Under the pieces are notes generated by a model, which saw nothing but the letters and a program-made list of their open reading frames with translations, did not search any database and had not been told where the DNA came from. A program made the translations under genes and the position numbers. From NCBI GenBank assembly GCA_050247435.1, contig JBFWUF010000009.1:1-64000 (forward strand): 64,000 bases of DNA, given 5' to 3'. Below are positions 17,433 through 25,031 of this stretch, piece after piece. Numbering within the stretch: position 1 is the first letter of the stretch; every line of letters starts with the position of its first letter. This DNA comes from JAJVID01 sp050247435 (GTDB taxonomy: Bacteria > Acidobacteriota > Blastocatellia > RBC074).

Positions 17433-18974
17433 TTATTCCCATTCAATCGTGCTGGGCGGTTTGGAGCTTATGTCGTAAACAACTCGATTGATGCCAGGGA
17501 CTTCGCTGATGATTCTGCGGCTGATTGATTCCAGAACTTCAAACGGCAAGCGCGCCCAGTCAGCAGTCATTCCATCCAGGCTTTCGACGGCACGGATGGC
17601 GATTACCTGCTCGTAAGTTCGCTGATCGCCCATCACTCCCACAGTATGAATCGGTAATAAGACAGCGAACGCCTGCCAGAGTTTATGGTAAAGCCCTGCC
17701 CGCTCGATCTCCTCATGAACGACATTGTCGGCGTCTTGCAGGAGCTTCACTTTGTTGTGATTAATTGGGCCGAGTATCCTGACCGCCAGACCGGGGCCTG
17801 GGAAAGGTTGTCTATCAATCAATCTGTCAGGCAATCCCAGTTCCCGCCCGACAGCGCGAACTTCATCCTTGAACAACTCGCGTAGAGGCTCGACCAATCG
17901 CAGTTTCATCTTGTCTGGCAGACCGCCAACGTTGTGGTGGCTTTTGATAACCGCGGAAGGTCCTTTGACCGACTGCGACTCAATCACGTCAGGGTAAAGC
18001 GTTCCCTGAACCAGGAAATCCACCTGACCAAGTTTTGCGGCCTCTTCCTGGAAGACCTCTATAAATTCGTATCCTATGATTTTGCGTTTTTGCTCGGGAT
18101 CCGCGAGGTCTTGTAAGGCTGATAGAAACCTCTCTCCGGCAGCCACGCCTTTCACGTTCAATTTGCCGTAGTCGTTGAAGGTTTCCAGGACTTTCTCGAA
18201 TTCGTCTTTCCGCAAAAGTCCGTTGTCAACGAAGATGCAAGTTAGCCTATCGCCGATGGCGCGGGCGACCAGAGCGGCGGCGACTGATGAATCAACGCCT
18301 CCTGACAACCCGCAGACCGCTTTTCCGGCGCCAACCTGGCTCCTTATCCGATCAATGGTGGCATTAATGAAGGAGGAGGCTGACCAATCTCCGGTACAAC
18401 CGCAAATGCCTTTTACGAAATTGCTGAGTACCTTTTTGCCGTCTGGCGTGTGCGCAACCTCGGGGTGAAATTGCAGCCCGTATAATCCTCTTTCGATATT
18501 CTCTACCGCGCCAAGTGCGTTATCAGTCTCAGCTATCACTTGAAATCCCGGAGGAGCGCCTGTCACGTGATCACCGTGACTCATCCATACTGGAAAATCT
18601 TGCGGGAGATCGGCCAGCAACTTGCTTCCTCCTAGCAACCTGATCCGCGCTGCGCCGTACTCGCGGCGATTTGAAGACTCTACCTTTCCTCCTAAGAAGT
18701 AGCTTAAAAGCTGTAAGCCATAGCATATACCAAGCACCGGAAACCCCAGGTCGAGCACCTGAGGCTGGCAATGTGGCGCTTCGTCTTCATAAACGGAGTT
18801 TGGCCCGCCGGAAAGGATTATTCCTTTAGGGTTGAGTTCGCGTATTTTCGCTATTTCCGTGTTGAATGGATGAATCTCACAGTAAACCCCCAGTTCACGG
18901 ATCCGCCGCGCGATTAGTTGGGTATACTGCGAGCCGAAATCAAGTATCAAAACGGTCTCGAAAGGTTTGGCCAA
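17433..18974 (-). CDS. guaA: GMP synthase (glutamine-hydrolysing)
   Basis: GuaA converts XMP to GMP using glutamine and ATP. The 513-residue protein has the class I glutamine amidotransferase domain with nucleophile in GICYGLQLL and the partner histidine in FHPEVAHT. The ATP pyrophosphatase domain carries the P-loop LSGGVDSSVAAAL, and the C-terminal dimerisation domain has RPFPGPGLAVRI-type sequence (QPFPGPGLAVRILG) and the final KPPSTIEWE. All expected motifs are intact. It starts with ATG 18974 and lies 77 bases upstream of dnaE on the same strand. Confidence 0.97.
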   Translation of the reverse strand: MAKPFETVLILDFGSQYTQLIARRIRELGVYCEIHPFNTEIAKIRELNPKGIILSGGPNSVYEDEAPHCQPQVLDLGFPVLGICYGLQLLSYFLGGKVESSNRREYGAARIRLLGGSKLLADLPQDFPVWMSHGDHVTGAPPGFQVIAETDNALGAVENIERGLYGLQFHPEVAHTPDGKKVLSNFVKGICGCTGDWSASSFINATIDRIRSQVGAGKAVCGLSGGVDSSVAAALVARAIGDRLTCIFVDNGLLRKDEFEKVLETFNDYGKLNVKGVAAGERFLSALQDLADPEQKRKIIGYEFIEVFQEEAAKLGQVDFLVQGTLYPDVIESQSVKGPSAVIKSHHNVGGLPDKMKLRLVEPLRELFKDEVRAVGRELGLPDRLIDRQPFPGPGLAVRILGPINHNKVKLLQDADNVVHEEIERAGLYHKLWQAFAVLLPIHTVGVMGDQRTYEQVIAIRAVESLDGMTADWARLPFEVLESISRRIISEVPGINRVVYDISSKPPSTIEWE

Positions 18975-19090
18975 GAGATCGCTCCTTTTCTTCTCTTTGA
19001 ATCTGATAGTGAGAGCGTGAGTATACGTGAGCGAAGAACAGCGGACAATGCGCCGGTCACAATAGGCCGATTGTAGGTCTAAGGCGCAGC

Positions 19091-19978
19091 CTATATTTCA
19101 ATGGAAGCAGAATCAGTTGGCTCATCGGATCTTGTTGAAGGGTGACGGAACCGATTCAACAGCCCCAATAATTTCATCAACGGGCCATGAGTGACATAGA
19201 CCAAAGCGATTAGCAGCAGCACCCACTGCGAGTAAAACCATATCCCCGCGACAAGCAGAGAAAGAAGCGGCAATGTAATAAATGGTTTATTGCTCTTTGG
19301 CCCGATGTTTTTGAAGCTCGTGTATCTGACCCTGCTTACCATCAACACGGCTAAAAAAACCATCCCTGACAACAAAGCCCAGCTATAAAGCCTCATCTGT
19401 TCAGCGTCGTAACTCGACAGTGGTTGAGGAACAAAATGAATGACTGCAGCGAGCAACCCTGCGGCGGGCGGGATAGGTAATCCGACAAAATACCGCTTGT
19501 CCAACTTTGGGGTATTGCCCGGCACTGTAAACCGTGGCGCTCTGGCCATGACGTTAAATCTGGCTAGTCTGAGCGCGCCGCAGATCAGAAAGAAGAATGA
19601 AATCCCCCAGGCGAGCCTCTCCATGCCTGGCGTTGATCCATAACCCCAGGTGTAAGCCATTACTGCTGGCGCGATTCCGAAAGTTATGACATCGGCAATA
19701 CTGTCCAGTTCCACCCCAAATTCGCTGGTGGTTTTGGTCATACGGGCAATTCTCCCATCAAGACCATCGAGCAAGACTGCGAAACCTATAGCGCGCGCCG
19801 CATTATCAAAAAGGTGCGCCGCTTGATCAGGGAATGCTTGATAGCCCTTTACTGAATTTATAACCGCGTAAAACCCACAGAGAATATTCCCAATCGTGAA
19901 CATGCTTGGAATGATGTATATCCCTCGGCGTATCCCCCGACGGGGCGGGTTTTCTTGAGATTGCTCAATATCGCTCAT
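19091..19978 (-). CDS. pssA: CDP-diacylglycerol-serine O-phosphatidyltransferase
   Basis: The 295-residue membrane protein belongs to the CDP-alcohol phosphatidyltransferase family. The signature DGX2AR-type motif is complete (LLDGLDGRIARMTKTTSEFG followed by ELDSIADVITFG), and several hydrophobic segments follow. Its N-terminal sequence (GIYIIPSMFTIGNILCGFYAV) is characteristic of phosphatidylserine synthase rather than phosphatidylglycerolphosphate synthase. The enzyme makes phosphatidylserine, the precursor of phosphatidylethanolamine. No psd gene is adjacent. It lies 116 bases upstream of guaA on the same strand. Confidence 0.92.
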   Translation of the reverse strand: MSDIEQSQENPPRRGIRRGIYIIPSMFTIGNILCGFYAVINSVKGYQAFPDQAAHLFDNAARAIGFAVLLDGLDGRIARMTKTTSEFGVELDSIADVITFGIAPAVMAYTWGYGSTPGMERLAWGISFFFLICGALRLARFNVMARAPRFTVPGNTPKLDKRYFVGLPIPPAAGLLAAVIHFVPQPLSSYDAEQMRLYSWALLSGMVFLAVLMVSRVRYTSFKNIGPKSNKPFITLPLLSLLVAGIWFYSQWVLLLIALVYVTHGPLMKLLGLLNRFRHPSTRSDEPTDSASIEI

Positions 19979-20142
19979 AATTTCACCTCTTAATAGTTCA
20001 CATAAGCTCTATCTTAAAGACTGTCTCGCCTTAAGCTTCTAATTACTCTGCAAGATGGCGCTCGTTAGTCCATTGTTTATCAGATAAACGTCTTGTCAAG
20101 AAAGCTCATAAACCGCTAAAAACCTGTTTCCGCTACTAACGA

Positions 20143-20172
20143 AAACGGGAACACCTGTTGGTGTTCCCGTTT
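20143..20172 (-). terminator. intrinsic terminator downstream of ydcH-like gene
   Basis: A 13-bp perfect stem (20143-20155 with 20160-20172) encloses the loop TGTT. It lies 37 bases past the stop codon of the minus-strand gene ending at 20210. The minus-strand read has a short T-rich end to the stem. The assignment to the minus strand follows from gene direction. Confidence 0.7.
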
Positions 20173-20209
20173 CCAATCTGCGTGTAGCCTTGTGTGAAAG
20201 ACAGGCCTT

Positions 20210-20452
20210 CTAGTGAGAAGTGGGGCTAGTTTTATATTTGGTTGCAATTGCCTCCATCTGGTCTTTCAGGAGCAACTTTTTCTTTTTCAAGATTGTTTCT
20301 TCAATCTGTTCTTCTTCGTTCGGATAGGGGAGGGAATAAAGCTCACTAAGACGAGCTTCATATCTTTTATGCTCATTGGCTAATTCACGATATCTGTCGT
20401 CATTGGCCAGAAGATAATCCCTCAAAGCCGTTTCGCTAGCTATAATGCTCAT
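20210..20452 (-). CDS. YdcH-family (DUF465) small coiled-coil protein
   Basis: The 80-residue product matches the DUF465/YdcH family of small helical proteins: DYLLANDDRYRELANEHKRYEARLSEL, then KKKKLLLKDQMEAIATKYK. Two long helices would form a coiled-coil hairpin. No biochemical role is established for the family. The frame extends to 20476, but ATG 20452 is preceded by GAGGAGG at 20467-20461 with 8-base spacing, so it is the likely start. A strong hairpin terminator follows the gene. It is 85 bases downstream of rimI. Confidence 0.85.
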   Translation of the reverse strand: MSIIASETALRDYLLANDDRYRELANEHKRYEARLSELYSLPYPNEEEQIEETILKKKKLLLKDQMEAIATKYKTSPTSH

Positions 20453-20561
20453 TGGCTTATCCTCCTCAGCAAACAAAGTTGCCTGTGTTGTTGTTGGTTA
20501 ACGGTTAGTTGCTCAGCTTGTCGGCATAGTAATACAACGAGACTGGGCTTTCAAGAAACAT

Positions 20562-21062
20562 TTATGATTCGCTTTGAATTTTACGCGAGAGCAGCAGGGC
20601 ATCGTCTGGCGGAGCCGTGTAATAGCATTTTCTGACGCCGATGATGACGAACCCTTCCTTTTCATAAAACGATCGGGCACGCAAATTGGCTGATCGTACT
20701 TCAAGTATCGCTGTGTGGGCGCCGAGACGGCCCGCAAATGACAAGGCTGACTTCAGCAGCATGTGCCCGATGCCCTTGCATCTGCATCGTTCAATAACCG
20801 CCAGATTGTCTATTTGCAATTCATCCACAACCACATTGCCAGAAAACACGCCTACAATACGATGACTTTCATCGCCTTCAATCGCGGTTAGCAGAACAGC
20901 GCCCGAGATCAGCAACATTTTCTGATATCCATCAACCCCGCGCGAATTCAAGCCACACTCATTTTCCAACGCTACAACTGAAGATAGAACTTCAGACGTC
21001 ATAGGCGCGACTCTGAATCCTGTATGTAAAGGTTCAATCTCAATCATTGTCACGGCTTCCAT
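20562..21062 (-). CDS. rimI: ribosomal protein bS18-alanine N-acetyltransferase RimI-like
   Basis: This 166-residue GNAT acetyltransferase has the acetyl-CoA loop region (CRCKGIGHMLLKSALSFA), the LEVRSANLRARSFYEKEGF segment typical of RimI, and a C-terminal DDALLLSRKI. RimI acetylates the N-terminus of ribosomal protein S18. The pairing with tsaB directly upstream (13-base overlap) is a classic neighbourhood and supports the name over other GNAT families. The first ATG at 21062 has several in-frame alternatives nearby (MEAVTMIEIEPL). Confidence 0.85.
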   Translation of the reverse strand: MEAVTMIEIEPLHTGFRVAPMTSEVLSSVVALENECGLNSRGVDGYQKMLLISGAVLLTAIEGDESHRIVGVFSGNVVVDELQIDNLAVIERCRCKGIGHMLLKSALSFAGRLGAHTAILEVRSANLRARSFYEKEGFVIIGVRKCYYTAPPDDALLLSRKIQSES

Positions 21063-21805
21063 TTGATCTCCGCATCGGACGGCCTGATGTAGTGCGCCCT
21101 GGCTGGCGCCACCTGATTCTTCCTTATCAAGCGGGCAGCCCTTTGGGCCAGACCGGCGGAAGCGGTTGATGCGGGAGTTAAGAAGATCGGCTGTTGGGCG
21201 CCGTGGTCTCTCACGCTCCCCTGTTGCAGCTTATTGATGAAATCAAAAACCTCATCTTTATATTTAAGTCCTCCACCTCCGATTACGATGATCGTGGTTT
21301 GCTTCAAGTATTGCTCCATCGCACGTAGAACAGATGACGGGGAGCCAACCCTGTCAGTAACCGAACTTTCAACAATGTCTCCCGAAACAATTTCACGAAA
21401 TCCGCAATAAACTTCCCCTCTACCGGCGTAAATCATCACCAAGTGCGCGCCGTCGAGACCTGAAGCCAGAGCGAGAAGATCGAGCGAATCCACTCCTAAA
21501 CAAGGTCTCCCCATACTGTCCGCCAGCCCCTTTACGGCTGCCAGTCCGACACGCAACCCCGTAAAGCTTCCGGGGCCGGTGGCCACGGCGAATGCGCCGA
21601 CATCCTGGATTTTTAACTCCGCAAGATGCAAGAGAGTTGAAATTTGTGAAAAGAGGGTCTGTGAATGAGGGCGATTGTTTCTAATGGTTAGTGTCGCAAT
21701 GACATCCTCTGCGTTGGAAACAGCCAGGCTCGCTTCAGATGAAGAAGTGTCAACAGCCAGAATAATCGGCTCGGCGCAATCGGCTTTAAAACCAGTATTT
21801 GACAT
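21050..21805 (-). CDS. tsaB: tRNA threonylcarbamoyladenosine biosynthesis protein TsaB
   Basis: TsaB is the inactive Kae1/TsaD paralogue that scaffolds the t6A37 tRNA modification complex. The ASKHA-fold motifs are clear: LAVDTSSSEASLAV at the start, VATGPGSFTGLRVGLAAVKGLA, and VIGGGGLKYKDE. The frame is open to 21847, but a good promoter (TTGTTT, 17 bp, TATAAT at 21847-21819) lies inside that extension. I therefore take ATG 21805 (MSNTGFKADCAEP), giving 251 residues and a very short leader. The gene overlaps rimI by 13 bases. Confidence 0.92.
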   Translation of the reverse strand: MSNTGFKADCAEPIILAVDTSSSEASLAVSNAEDVIATLTIRNNRPHSQTLFSQISTLLHLAELKIQDVGAFAVATGPGSFTGLRVGLAAVKGLADSMGRPCLGVDSLDLLALASGLDGAHLVMIYAGRGEVYCGFREIVSGDIVESSVTDRVGSPSSVLRAMEQYLKQTTIIVIGGGGLKYKDEVFDFINKLQQGSVRDHGAQQPIFLTPASTASAGLAQRAARLIRKNQVAPARAHYIRPSDAEIKWKP

Positions 21806-21818
21806 AGTTTCGAAGCGG

Positions 21819-21847
21819 ATTATATATTGACGGCCGCAGTCAAACAA
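21819..21847 (-). promoter_or_regulatory. sigma-70-like promoter for tsaB-rimI
   Basis: On the minus strand TTGTTT (21847-21842) and a consensus TATAAT (21824-21819) are separated by exactly 17 bases. Transcription would begin about 7 bases before the tsaB ATG at 21805, leaving an almost leaderless mRNA. This also argues against the upstream in-frame start of tsaB. Confidence 0.6.
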
Positions 21848-21975
21848 TTCAGACCAATCTGAGAACTTTGCTCTAAAATTAATCGCGCGCCTATTGTCAG
21901 CCTTTTCCAGACCCCCCTTTTGGGTGAACCTGGAGCGCGGGCAACCTTATTAATAGATCGAACCCTTCTGAAACT

Positions 21976-24654
21976 ATGTCTTCGTCTGAAAAACCATCGC
22001 AGTTGACCCCAATGCTGCGGCAATATCACGAGATCAAGAAACAGCACCCCGGCGCCCTGCTCTTCTTTCGGATGGGCGATTTCTACGAGCTTTTCTTCGA
22101 TGACGCGCTAATTGGTTCAAGGGAGATGGAGATCACTCTCACAGCTCGTCACAAGGAACGCGGAAACCCAGTTCCGATGTGCGGGATTCCCTACCATGCG
22201 GCGACCAGTTACATCGCCAAACTCGTTAAGAAAGGGTATCGAGTCGCAATCTGCGAACAGACCGAAGATCCGAAATCAACCACTAAGCTTGTGAGGCGAG
22301 AAGTAGTCAGGGTCGTGACACCCGGAACGGCTCTGGAAAACCAGTTGCTGGAGGCCAAGCAAAACTGCTATCTGGCTTCGATCTGCGGTTCGGGCGAAGG
22401 CATGGGGTTGGCGATCCTGGACATCCTGACCGGTGAATTCCTCGCAACACAATTTCATGGCGAAACGGCTTGGCAGCGGATTCAAGAACAACTTGAAGTT
22501 TTTTCCCCTCGTGAAATTGTCTTCCCTAACTCACTCACGCCATTGCTCAATAGTGCCCTCAGGCAAAGTGATCGGGCCTCGCAACCCGATCAGCCAGGCC
22601 AAGCGAGCGGAACGAATCAGGCGCTAAACTCGACGGGATATATAGAAGATATAACCCCAAAACCTCTTTCGTTATCAGACTCAGGGTCTTATTTCCTCTT
22701 CGACACCACTCCCACTCCGCTCGATGATTGGATCTTTGGTTTTGATCACGCCGACTCATTGCTCAGGTCTCAGCTAGGCGTTTCTTCTCTCGAAGGGTTT
22801 GGGCTTATTGAGCGTAAGTATGCGGTTTGCGCCGCGGGCGCGGCGGTTCACTACGTCAATGAAACACAACAAACTCAGGCTTCGCACCTCAGCGAGATAA
22901 GCTATTTTGAGACGAATGACTATCTCGTTCTTGACGCTCCCACCGTCAACAATTTGGAGTTGGTGGCCTCACAGGACGGAAAGCAGGCGCATTCCCTCTT
23001 CGGCGTGCTCGACGAGACGATGACCGGAATGGGAGCGCGGCTGTTGAGGCAGTGGTTATTGAGGCCGTCGGTTAAGCTCGGCGAGATCGAGGCGCGGCTG
23101 GATTCGGTTGAGGAGTTGAAATCTTCGGCGATCAAGCGCGACAGGTTGAGGCAGAAGCTTGAGCCGATGGCTGATTTGGAAAGGCTCGCCGGCAAAATTA
23201 CTCTGGGCAGGGCGAACGCCCGCGATCTGATAGCGATGCGACAATCCATCGAAGTCCTCCCTGCTCTGCGCCAACTCCTCACCGATTCGCGCGCCTCGCT
23301 GCTTCAGGTGCTCGCTGAAAATCTGGACGAGTTGGAGGACATTCGCTCGCTCATCTCCAACGCCATCGCTGATGAGCCACCGGCGACGACAAGCGAACCT
23401 GGGATGATACGCGACGGGTTTAACGCGGAGCTTGATGAGTTGCGCAATCTGGCTCGAAGCGGCAAGAGCTACATCGCGGCGATTGAGGCGCGCGAGCGCG
23501 GGCGCACCGGCATTTCTTCGCTCAAGGTCAAATTCAATAACGTCTTCGGATATTTTATCGAGATCAGCAACTCCAACAGAGACCGCGTGCCGTCCGATTA
23601 CGAGCGCAAGCAGACGCTGGTCAATTCGGAGCGCTACACGACTCCGGAACTCAAGGAGTACGAGGCAAAGGTGCTCGGCGCGGAGGAGCGAATTCTGGAA
23701 CTGGAAGTTCAACTGTTCGCCGAACTCCGCAAACAGATCGCCCAGGAGGCTCGGCGGATTCAGGGCGTGGCGCGCGCCATCGCCTTGCTCGACGCCGTCG
23801 CGTCGCTGGCCGAAGTCGCGGCAAGGCGAAATTATGTTCGTCCGCAGCTTCACGAAGGTGACGAGATCGAAATCCGCGCCGGGCGGCATGCGGTGATCGA
23901 AACGCTGGGCGAACGGTTCGTGCCGAACGATCTGCTCATCAACAACACCACCGACAGGCTGTTGATCATCACAGGGCCGAACATGGGCGGCAAGTCCGTC
24001 TTTCTGAAACAGACCGCGCTGATTGTGATCCTGGCTCAGATAGGAAGTTTCGTTCCCGCGAACTCGGCTAAGATCGCGCTGGTTGATCGCATCTTCACGC
24101 GGGTCGGGGCTTCGGACAATCTGGCTCGCGGGCGTTCGACTTTCATGGTCGAGATGACCGAGACATCGAACATCCTCAACACCGCGTCGGCGCGGAGCCT
24201 GGTCCTGCTCGATGAAGTCGGGCGCGGCACAGCCACGTTTGATGGGTTGTCGTTGGCGTGGGCCATCGCCGAATACCTGCACGACAACGCACGCCACAGT
24301 TCGAAGACTCTCTTCGCCACTCACTATCACGAGATGACCGAGTTAGCGAAGATGCGCCCCGGCGTGCAGAACTATCAGGTCGCCGTATCGGAATCGAAGG
24401 GCGAGATCGTCTTCCTCCGCAAAGTCGTTCCGGGAAGCGCAAGCAAGAGTTATGGAATTGAAGTCGCGCGATTGGCCGGGCTGCCCAAATCAGTGGTCGA
24501 ACGCGCAAGAGAGATTCTGACCAATCTGGAACAGAACGAGCTTGACGTGACCGGCAAGCCGAAGTTTGCGCGGCATCTGAAGAAGCCCAGCAAGCACGTT
24601 GATCAACTCTCGCTGCTCGATTCGATGAGTGATGAAGTTGAGGCGGATGGGTAA
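21976..24654 (+). CDS. mutS: DNA mismatch repair protein MutS
   Basis: MutS recognises mismatches and starts repair. The 892-residue protein has the mismatch-binding domain with Phe36-X-Glu38 (GDFYELFF), the connector, the lever and clamp domains, and the C-terminal ATPase. Walker A is at about 665-672 (GPNMGGKSVF), followed by the DEVGRGTATFDGLS motif and the THYHEMTEL switch. An unusual low-complexity stretch of about 45 residues (about 195-240, rich in Gln, Ser and Pro) sits between domains I and II. Base composition rises in GC through the first third of the gene. It is divergent from tsaB and is followed by the structured element at 24672-24885. Confidence 0.97.
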   Translation: MSSSEKPSQLTPMLRQYHEIKKQHPGALLFFRMGDFYELFFDDALIGSREMEITLTARHKERGNPVPMCGIPYHAATSYIAKLVKKGYRVAICEQTEDPKSTTKLVRREVVRVVTPGTALENQLLEAKQNCYLASICGSGEGMGLAILDILTGEFLATQFHGETAWQRIQEQLEVFSPREIVFPNSLTPLLNSALRQSDRASQPDQPGQASGTNQALNSTGYIEDITPKPLSLSDSGSYFLFDTTPTPLDDWIFGFDHADSLLRSQLGVSSLEGFGLIERKYAVCAAGAAVHYVNETQQTQASHLSEISYFETNDYLVLDAPTVNNLELVASQDGKQAHSLFGVLDETMTGMGARLLRQWLLRPSVKLGEIEARLDSVEELKSSAIKRDRLRQKLEPMADLERLAGKITLGRANARDLIAMRQSIEVLPALRQLLTDSRASLLQVLAENLDELEDIRSLISNAIADEPPATTSEPGMIRDGFNAELDELRNLARSGKSYIAAIEARERGRTGISSLKVKFNNVFGYFIEISNSNRDRVPSDYERKQTLVNSERYTTPELKEYEAKVLGAEERILELEVQLFAELRKQIAQEARRIQGVARAIALLDAVASLAEVAARRNYVRPQLHEGDEIEIRAGRHAVIETLGERFVPNDLLINNTTDRLLIITGPNMGGKSVFLKQTALIVILAQIGSFVPANSAKIALVDRIFTRVGASDNLARGRSTFMVEMTETSNILNTASARSLVLLDEVGRGTATFDGLSLAWAIAEYLHDNARHSSKTLFATHYHEMTELAKMRPGVQNYQVAVSESKGEIVFLRKVVPGSASKSYGIEVARLAGLPKSVVERAREILTNLEQNELDVTGKPKFARHLKKPSKHVDQLSLLDSMSDEVEADG

Positions 24655-24671
24655 GTCGCCGCAAGCCGCGC

Positions 24672-24885
24672 AAAAATAAAAGGCGCTACAGCCGTGGGAT
24701 TGTCTGTAGCGCCTGTATATTTGGCGATTACCTTCCTCACCCTTGGTAATCGCCGGATACCGTCGGCGGAGTTAACCACCTGGTATCTCGTTGCCCCACC
24801 TGAGCTAGTGCAAGCACGGCGCCAGAGCCTTCAGGCAAACTATTAAACGCGAAATCGCCAATAACGACGGGCTTTTCAGCCGTTT
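24672..24885 (-). ncRNA. candidate structured RNA with terminator, copy 1
   Basis: This intergenic element aligns along its whole length with 30026-30235. Read on the minus strand, it starts at about 24885 and has a Y-shaped stem GATACC/GGTATC (24787-24782 with 24761-24756) enclosing GGTGG/CCGCC. Next comes a 10-bp hairpin (24754-24745 with 24732-24723) with a 12-base loop containing GGTGAGGAA. It ends with an 11-bp hairpin (24714-24704 with 24691-24681) followed by TTTTATTTTT, an intrinsic terminator. The second copy has compensatory changes in these stems, and the G-U pairs exist only in the minus-strand reading. No gene follows it on that strand, so it would be a stand-alone RNA. Its family is unknown to me. 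The rest of the 24655-25031 gap holds no gene. Confidence 0.6.
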
Positions 24886-25031
24886 TGCGCTTTGCGTCCA
24901 GCAAGCCGCTTTTCACGTCCGGAGAAATTCTTACATCATCAACTGGGAAATATTTGCATGCGCCCGCTTGGTAATCGTACATTGCTGGCCGCGGCAATCT
25001 GAACGACTGAGACGATTTTGGAGGTTCCGTT

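Noticed and set aside
23056..24330. Long open frame (424 codons) on the minus strand inside mutS
   Set aside because: It lies entirely opposite the conserved MutS ATPase region, has no recognisable domain, and is explained by the GC-rich codon usage of mutS.
24672..24885. A known riboswitch such as cobalamin, c-di-GMP, c-di-AMP, TPP or ZTP type
   Set aside because: I could not match the conserved words of these classes to the element, and no gene follows it on the sense strand.
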